Shown here piece after piece: positions 5,350 through 8,323 of a DNA stretch of 8,323 nt (the stretch's first letter is position 1; the number at the start of each line of letters is the position of its first letter). The translations under genes and the position numbers were made by a program. This DNA comes from Gammaproteobacteria bacterium (GTDB lineage Bacteria; Pseudomonadota; Gammaproteobacteria; UBA6429; Thiohalophilaceae), in NCBI GenBank assembly GCA_013152045.1, contig JAADGZ010000015.1:6431-14753 (forward strand). The letters run 5' to 3'. The notes beneath the pieces are model-generated. The model was given only the letters and a program-made list of their open reading frames with translations. It was not told where the DNA came from and ran no database searches.

Positions 5350-5754
5350 ATGCAAAAAATAACAGCTGCAGTTGTACGCCTGGACAAATGGCTTTGGGCG
5401 GCCCGCTTTTATCGAACCCGAGCATTGGCAGTCGACGCCATTAATGGCGGTCATGTGCATGTCAACGGTATACGCGTTAAACCTTCTCGGGGCGTTAATC
5501 TGGGCGATGAAATGCGCATCAGCAAGGATACGACGATTGTTTCTCTGGTGGTCAGGAATATTTCGGCAAAACGGGGGCCGGCAACGCAGGCCCGTAATCT
5601 GTATGAGGAAACTGCAGAGAGTATTCGCTTGCGGGAACGACTGGCGGCTGAACGCAAACTTGTAGCGGCCTCCAGCGGGCCGAAGAAGCGCCCGGATAAA
5701 CGCGCCCGGCGTCGAATTATTCGTTTCATCAACAAAAACCAACAAGCCTCATGA
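5350..5754 (+). CDS. hslR: Heat shock protein 15 (ribosome-associated S4-domain protein)
   Basis: A 134-residue protein matching E. coli Hsp15 (133 residues) throughout. The S4 RNA-binding domain covers about residues 10-57 ([18 protein letters not shown], then [19 protein letters not shown]). It is followed by [20 protein letters not shown] and a basic tail with RPDKRARRR. Hsp15 binds free 50S subunits that still carry a nascent chain on tRNA and helps recycle them after stalled translation, especially after heat shock. The start has no strong ribosome site; the leader is ATTTTATTTAACCT. ATG 5350 gives the expected N terminus. The stop overlaps the start of the Nudix gene by four bases (ATGA), so the two are translationally coupled. 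A heat-shock promoter was not seen. Confidence 0.94.
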   Translation: MQKITAAVVRLDKWLWAARFYRTRALAVDAINGGHVHVNGIRVKPSRGVNLGDEMRISKDTTIVSLVVRNISAKRGPATQARNLYEETAESIRLRERLAAERKLVAASSGPKKRPDKRARRRIIRFINKNQQAS

Positions 5755-6191
5755 ATAAACCGGTAACCCCACTGTTGACGGTTGATATTATTGTTGAACT
5801 TAGCGACTGTCCGGAAAACTCGATTGTATTAATAGAACGTCGCTATCCACCTTATGGCTGGGCCTTGCCGGGTGGCTTTGTGGATGTGGGGGAAACGCTG
5901 GAGCAGGCGGCGGTGCGAGAGGCCAGGGAGGAAATTTCACTCGCGGTAAGTCTGACATTTCTGCTGGGCTGTTATTCGGATCCGCAACGGGACACACGGG
6001 GCCATACTGTCAGTGCCGTGTATATTGCTCAGGCTTCGGGGAAACCGGTTGCGGCTGATGATGCGCGGACAGTTGAGGTATTTCCAGTTTCTGCTTTGCC
6101 CGATAAACTTGCCTTTGATCACCATCGCATTTTGCGTGATTATCTTCATTATCTGAAGACCGATGAACCTGCGCGTCTGAATCCGGTTTGA
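5751..6191 (+). CDS. Nudix hydrolase, ADP-ribose pyrophosphatase-like
   Basis: A 146-residue Nudix enzyme. The Nudix box spans residues 42-64: Gly42, Glu48, then Arg56-Glu57, Glu60-Glu61 and Leu64, fitting GX5EX7REUXEEXGU except that the last glycine is Ser63, a common exception. Glu57, Glu60 and Glu61 are the expected metal ligands. Before it, [13 protein letters not shown] is typical, and after it the [20 protein letters not shown] segment resembles the ADP-ribose pyrophosphatase-like group. The likely reaction is Mg-dependent cleavage of a nucleoside diphosphate linked to another group, but the substrate cannot be fixed from sequence. The start overlaps the hslR stop (ATGA), so expression follows hslR. 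The transcript probably ends at the hairpin at 6290-6319. Confidence 0.92.
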   Translation: MNKPVTPLLTVDIIVELSDCPENSIVLIERRYPPYGWALPGGFVDVGETLEQAAVREAREEISLAVSLTFLLGCYSDPQRDTRGHTVSAVYIAQASGKPVAADDARTVEVFPVSALPDKLAFDHHRILRDYLHYLKTDEPARLNPV

Positions 6192-6207
6192 GTTGACTTT
6201 AATTCCC

Positions 6208-6221
6208 CGCTGCTTGCAGCG
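6208..6221 (+). other. Short hairpin, possibly a decayed terminator
   Basis: CGCTG-CTTG-CAGCG (6208-6221), preceded by CCC and followed by AAAAA, lies 16 bases after the Nudix stop. It has the same CCCCGC...GCTTGC...GCG architecture as the complete terminator 82 bases downstream, but its right arm stops short of the matching GGGG. It may be a damaged copy. Confidence 0.35.
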
Positions 6222-6230
6222 AAAAATAGT

Positions 6231-6274
6231 AGGATGGGTAGAGCGAAGCGCGAAGTCCAGTAGGGAAACCCATC
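6231..6274. repeat. GATGGGT/ACCCATC repeat-like element
   Basis: GATGGGT (6233-6239) and ACCCATC (6268-6274) bracket AGAGCGAAGCG and a further stretch. I recall shorter versions, with GAGCGAAGCG close to AACCCATC, as common dispersed intergenic repeats in proteobacteria. This copy has about 16 extra bases between arms. Identification is from memory and only one copy is in view. Confidence 0.45.
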
Positions 6275-6289
6275 GGCGGATCAGAACTT

Positions 6290-6330
6290 AATACCCCGCC
6301 AGCTTGCTGGCGGGGTATTTTATTGTTTTC
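6290..6330 (+). terminator. Strong intrinsic terminator after hslR-Nudix
   Basis: AATACCCCGCCAG (6290-6302) pairs perfectly with CTGGCGGGGTATT (6307-6319) around a CTTG loop. The stem is 13 bp, followed by TTATTGTTTT. It is about 100 bases after the Nudix stop and immediately before the thioredoxin-like promoter. Confidence 0.88.
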
Positions 6331-6355
6331 TCTTTATATGCTTGAAATTTTGCTG

Positions 6356-6383
6356 TTGACCCTCTATATAAGAGTATTCTAAT
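6356..6383 (+). promoter_or_regulatory. Sigma-70-type promoter for the thioredoxin-like gene
   Basis: TTGACC (6356-6361) and TCTAAT (6378-6383), each matching five of six consensus positions, are 16 bases apart. The predicted start near 6390 leaves a short leader of about 20 bases that contains the AGGAG ribosome site. Confidence 0.6.
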
Positions 6384-6410
6384 TTTATTTATCATTTTCA
6401 GGAGACGTGC

Positions 6411-6785
6411 ATGGCCACGGTTGAACTTACCAAAGACAATTTACCAGAAGTTATTGAAAACAATGACTTTGTTATCATTGATTTTTGGGCGCCCTGGTGT
6501 GGCCCCTGTCAGTCATTTGGCCCGCTTTATGAGGAAATATCTGAAAAATATCCAGATATTGTTTTTGCCAAGGTAGATACCCAGGCTGAACAGGAACTGG
6601 CGGGACAGTTCAATATTCGCTCCATTCCTACCCTGATGATTTTCCGCGAGCAAATTATTATTTATTCCGAAGCTGGTGCCATGCAGGGGCCGGCTTTTGA
6701 GCAGTTGCTGGAACAGGCAAAGGGTCTGGATATGGATGAAGTGCGCAAGCAGGTTGAAGAAGAGCAGAAAGCGCAAAATGCTTGA
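6411..6785 (+). CDS. Thioredoxin-family protein
   Basis: A 124-residue thioredoxin-fold protein. The active site is WCGPC (29-33) in the DFWAPWCGPC context, with the cis-proline at Pro73 (RSIPTLMIF). The fold continues through an altered GAMQGPAFEQLL segment where classical thioredoxin has the GAxxKxxL helix. It then adds a C-terminal charged tail from about residue 106 (DMDEVRKQVEEEQKAQNA), giving it about 15 residues more than E. coli TrxA (108 residues). It is expected to reduce disulfides or act as a thiol oxidoreductase in the cytoplasm; no signal peptide is seen. It is a stand-alone gene with its own promoter and a good AGGAG site. I do not assign trxA because the tail and the helix differ. 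This variant seems widespread in gammaproteobacteria from memory. Confidence 0.9.
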   Translation: MATVELTKDNLPEVIENNDFVIIDFWAPWCGPCQSFGPLYEEISEKYPDIVFAKVDTQAEQELAGQFNIRSIPTLMIFREQIIIYSEAGAMQGPAFEQLLEQAKGLDMDEVRKQVEEEQKAQNA

Positions 6786-6803
6786 TTTTTAGATAAAAAA
6801 AGA

Positions 6804-6892
6804 AAAAAATGGGGTCAGAGTAAAAATTTTCTGGCACTTGCTTTCATTGAACAAATGACATCAGAGTAATTTTTACTCTGACCCCATTTTTT
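6804..6892. repeat. Nested inverted-repeat element (GGGGTCAGAGTAAAAATT type)
   Basis: The outer arms (6804-6828 and 6868-6892) are perfect 25-base inverted complements with core TGGGGTCAGAGTAAAAATT, 39 bases apart. A third partial copy, TCAGAGTAA at 6861-6869, pairs with TTACTCTGA at 6873-6881 in the right arm, and TCATT/AATGA (6844-6858) makes a small internal hairpin. The motif resembles a widely dispersed proteobacterial repeat, which I associate loosely with REP-type or IS200-like transposases; no transposase is present here. Its position between convergent genes lets it also serve as a two-way terminator, since A and T runs flank the stem on each side. Confidence 0.72.
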
Positions 6893-6913
6893 CTGCTGTC
6901 TGGGTATTTGAAT

Positions 6914-8136
6914 TTACAAACTGCTGAACGGTTGTACTTCGACTTTTGTTCCGGCTTCCACCGTTCCCTGTTCAGCGGACAGAATAATGAAACAATTTGC
7001 CCGGCTCATGCTGCTGAGAATGTGTGAGCCCTGTGCGCCAACGCTGCGGACCACCAGTTCATCTCCCTCATAATCCAGAATACCGCGTTGGAAATCTATG
7101 CGTCCCGGTCTTTTTTTCAGGCGATCTAAACAGCGCAGTTTGAGGCGCAGCGGTGCTTGTGTCGTTCGCCCCATCAGTTTGTGCAGGGCGGGCAGGGCAA
7201 CCTGATAGAAGGTCGCCATGGCTGAAACTGGGTTGCCGGGCAGACCGAAGAAATACGCTTTACCAATACGGCCAAAGGCTAGTGGCTTGCCGGGTTGGCG
7301 ATTTTCCAGAGATTGACGGTGCCCAGTTTTTCCAGGGTTTGCTTGACGAAATCCGCATCACCCACCGATACGCCACCGGAGGTGAAAACGATATCAGCCA
7401 GTTCAGCCGCACGTTTGAAAGCGGTTTCCACGTCTTCGCGCTGGTCTCGAATCACGCCCAGATCGTGAATTTCCACGCCCTGCTCCTTAAGCATGCCAAA
7501 AATAGTGTAGCGGTTGCTATCATAGATTTGGCCTTCCTGCAGTGGCTCACCCACTGCACACAGCTCATCGCCGGTGGAGAAAAAAGCCGCCTTCAGGGAA
7601 CGTCGAACCTGAACCTCGGCAATTCCGAGAGAAGCCAGCAAGCCCAGTTCGGCTGCTTTGAGCACCTTACCGGGCCGCAAGACTTCCTCGCCTTCACGAA
7701 TATCCTCACCGATGTGACGCACATGCTGTCCAGCTTTATGGCCTTCGCCAAGGGTGATGTGTTGTTCACTGGCCTGCACATCTTCTTGCATGATGACGGT
7801 GTCAGCACCTGCGGGCATTTTCGCGCCGGTCATAATCCGGATACATTGTTTTTCGCCTACTTCACCAGCAAAGGGCGTTCCTGCCCAGGATGTGCCGATG
7901 AGTTCTAGCGTGGTTTTACCGCTGCTGGGAAGATCTGTGCCGCGTATGGCGTAGCCATCCATGGCCGAATTCTGATAGGGGGGCACATTCAGAGGCGAGT
8001 GAATAGATTCAGCGAGAATACGACCGCAGGCATCCATGATGCTCGCTGTTTCACTGCCCTCGATGGGGGTGATGCTGCTAAGGATCTGTTCGAGCGCCTG
8101 TTCCAGATTCATCAGAGGGGCATGGGATGGGTTCAT
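6914..8136 (-). pseudogene. moeA: moeA, molybdopterin molybdotransferase, broken by a frameshift
   Basis: Two frames together encode MoeA, which inserts molybdate into adenylylated molybdopterin. The first (8136 to 7279) starts like E. coli MoeA (LEQALEQIL) and holds PPYQNSAMDGYA with Asp60, the equivalent of catalytic Asp59, and TSGGVSVGDADFVK of the molybdopterin-binding domain, then runs to ...VNLWKIANPASH and stops. Just before that stop, the adjacent frame begins PGKPLAFG, then GLPGNPVSA, and continues to the normal C terminus (VEVQPFSSL) at 6914. Where MoeA proteins have KIAMKPGKP, this DNA reads GCC AA CCC: four bases (ATGA) or one base short. The join is at about 7294-7297. Restored length is about 408 residues (E. 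coli 411). As written, the product lacks part of the active site and the C-terminal domain. Next upstream is mobB. Confidence 0.92.
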
Positions 8137-8213
8137 AATTTTGCATTCTTAATTAAGGTTAGGGATGGAGCAGGGGAATTATGCCAGATTAGTTTGATTC
8201 CAGCACCGTTGCT

Positions 8214-8323
8214 TCAAAATCTAAGAATACGCCGCTGGATAAAATTGACAATAGTCTCTGGCCGATTGATATCCAGCACGGGTAACGTGGTTTCTTGTTG
8301 CAACGGTGCATCCGTGGCAATGG
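8214..8323 (-). CDS. mobB: C-terminal end of a probable MobB (molybdopterin-guanine dinucleotide synthesis adapter)
   Basis: The last 35 residues of a minus-strand gene entering from the right edge: IATDAPLQQE, LPVLDINRPETIVNFIQRRI, ending at a TGA (8214-8216). MobB proteins commonly end with a similar pattern (a TD-x-P segment, then P-V-LDLN-x-PE-x-I-x-x-FI). MobB is a GTP-binding partner of MobA in making the guanine-dinucleotide form of the molybdenum cofactor. The GTPase motifs lie outside the window. It is 77 bases upstream of moeA on the same strand, which strengthens the call, but 35 residues are little evidence. Confidence 0.6.
   Translation of the reverse strand, partial: IATDAPLQQETTLPVLDINRPETIVNFIQRRILRF

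Noticed and set aside
5149..5745. Minus-strand 198-residue frame
   Set aside because: It is antisense to hslR and the end of the lipoprotein gene, both with clear coding evidence; no family pattern is seen.
6804..6892. CRISPR-like or attachment-site repeat
   Set aside because: The copies are inverted, not regularly spaced direct repeats, and no cas, integrase or tRNA gene is nearby.
7219..7297. Programmed frameshift in moeA
   Set aside because: No slippery sequence or stimulating structure is apparent, and at least one base is simply missing compared with the conserved KIAMKPGKP region; mutation or assembly error is simpler.
7153..7908. Plus-strand 251-residue frame
   Set aside because: It is antisense to moeA, whose conserved motifs are unmistakable; this long frame is a coding shadow.

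Overview
The window looks like ordinary chromosome from a gammaproteobacterium of moderate GC. Several genes are close relatives of Escherichia coli counterparts (BolA, Hsp15, YcgL, MoeA). A DsrE2-type sulfur-transfer protein and an IscR-like regulator hint at a sulfur-metabolising lineage, but the species cannot be fixed from this sequence. I see no rRNA, tRNA, CRISPR array, phage or transposase gene, and no complete novel system. The most unusual cluster is the regulator/BolA/DsrE2 group.

Layout. Positions 1-422 (minus) hold the N-terminal part of an exported lamin-tail-domain protein that runs off the left edge. An intergenic stretch of about 410 bases follows, carrying two dispersed-repeat-type sequences. 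A small DUF3301 membrane protein (833-1141, plus) converges on an Rrf2/IscR-like regulator (1255-1704, minus) that contains no cysteine. The regulator is divergent from bolA (1982-2287, plus). bolA converges on a DsrE2-family gene (2361-2984, minus) across a perfect 18-bp hairpin. Upstream of DsrE2 lies a two-gene minus-strand unit, an unknown 229-residue helical protein followed by ycgL. Divergent from it, after about 345 bases of AT-rich spacer, is a plus-strand lipoprotein gene (4515-5270), then hslR and a Nudix hydrolase gene overlapping by 4 bases. A strong terminator and a promoter precede a thioredoxin-like gene (6411-6785, plus). A nested inverted-repeat element separates it from the minus-strand molybdenum-cofactor genes: moeA, broken by a frameshift near 7295, and the 3' end of a probable mobB at the right edge.

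How the genes may work together. BolA (a partner of monothiol glutaredoxins in Fe-S handling), the IscR-like regulator and DsrE2 (protein-bound sulfur transfer) sit together. Palindromes built from TTTCA/TGAAA half-sites occur both beside the regulator and just upstream of the dsrE2 promoter, suggesting, as inference, a small regulon controlled by the cluster-less regulator. HslR and the Nudix enzyme form a housekeeping pair. The moeA frameshift would disable molybdopterin insertion unless another copy exists or the assembly is wrong.

Spacers contain at least four repeat or hairpin families resembling short repeats dispersed in many proteobacterial genomes. Copy number cannot be judged from one window.
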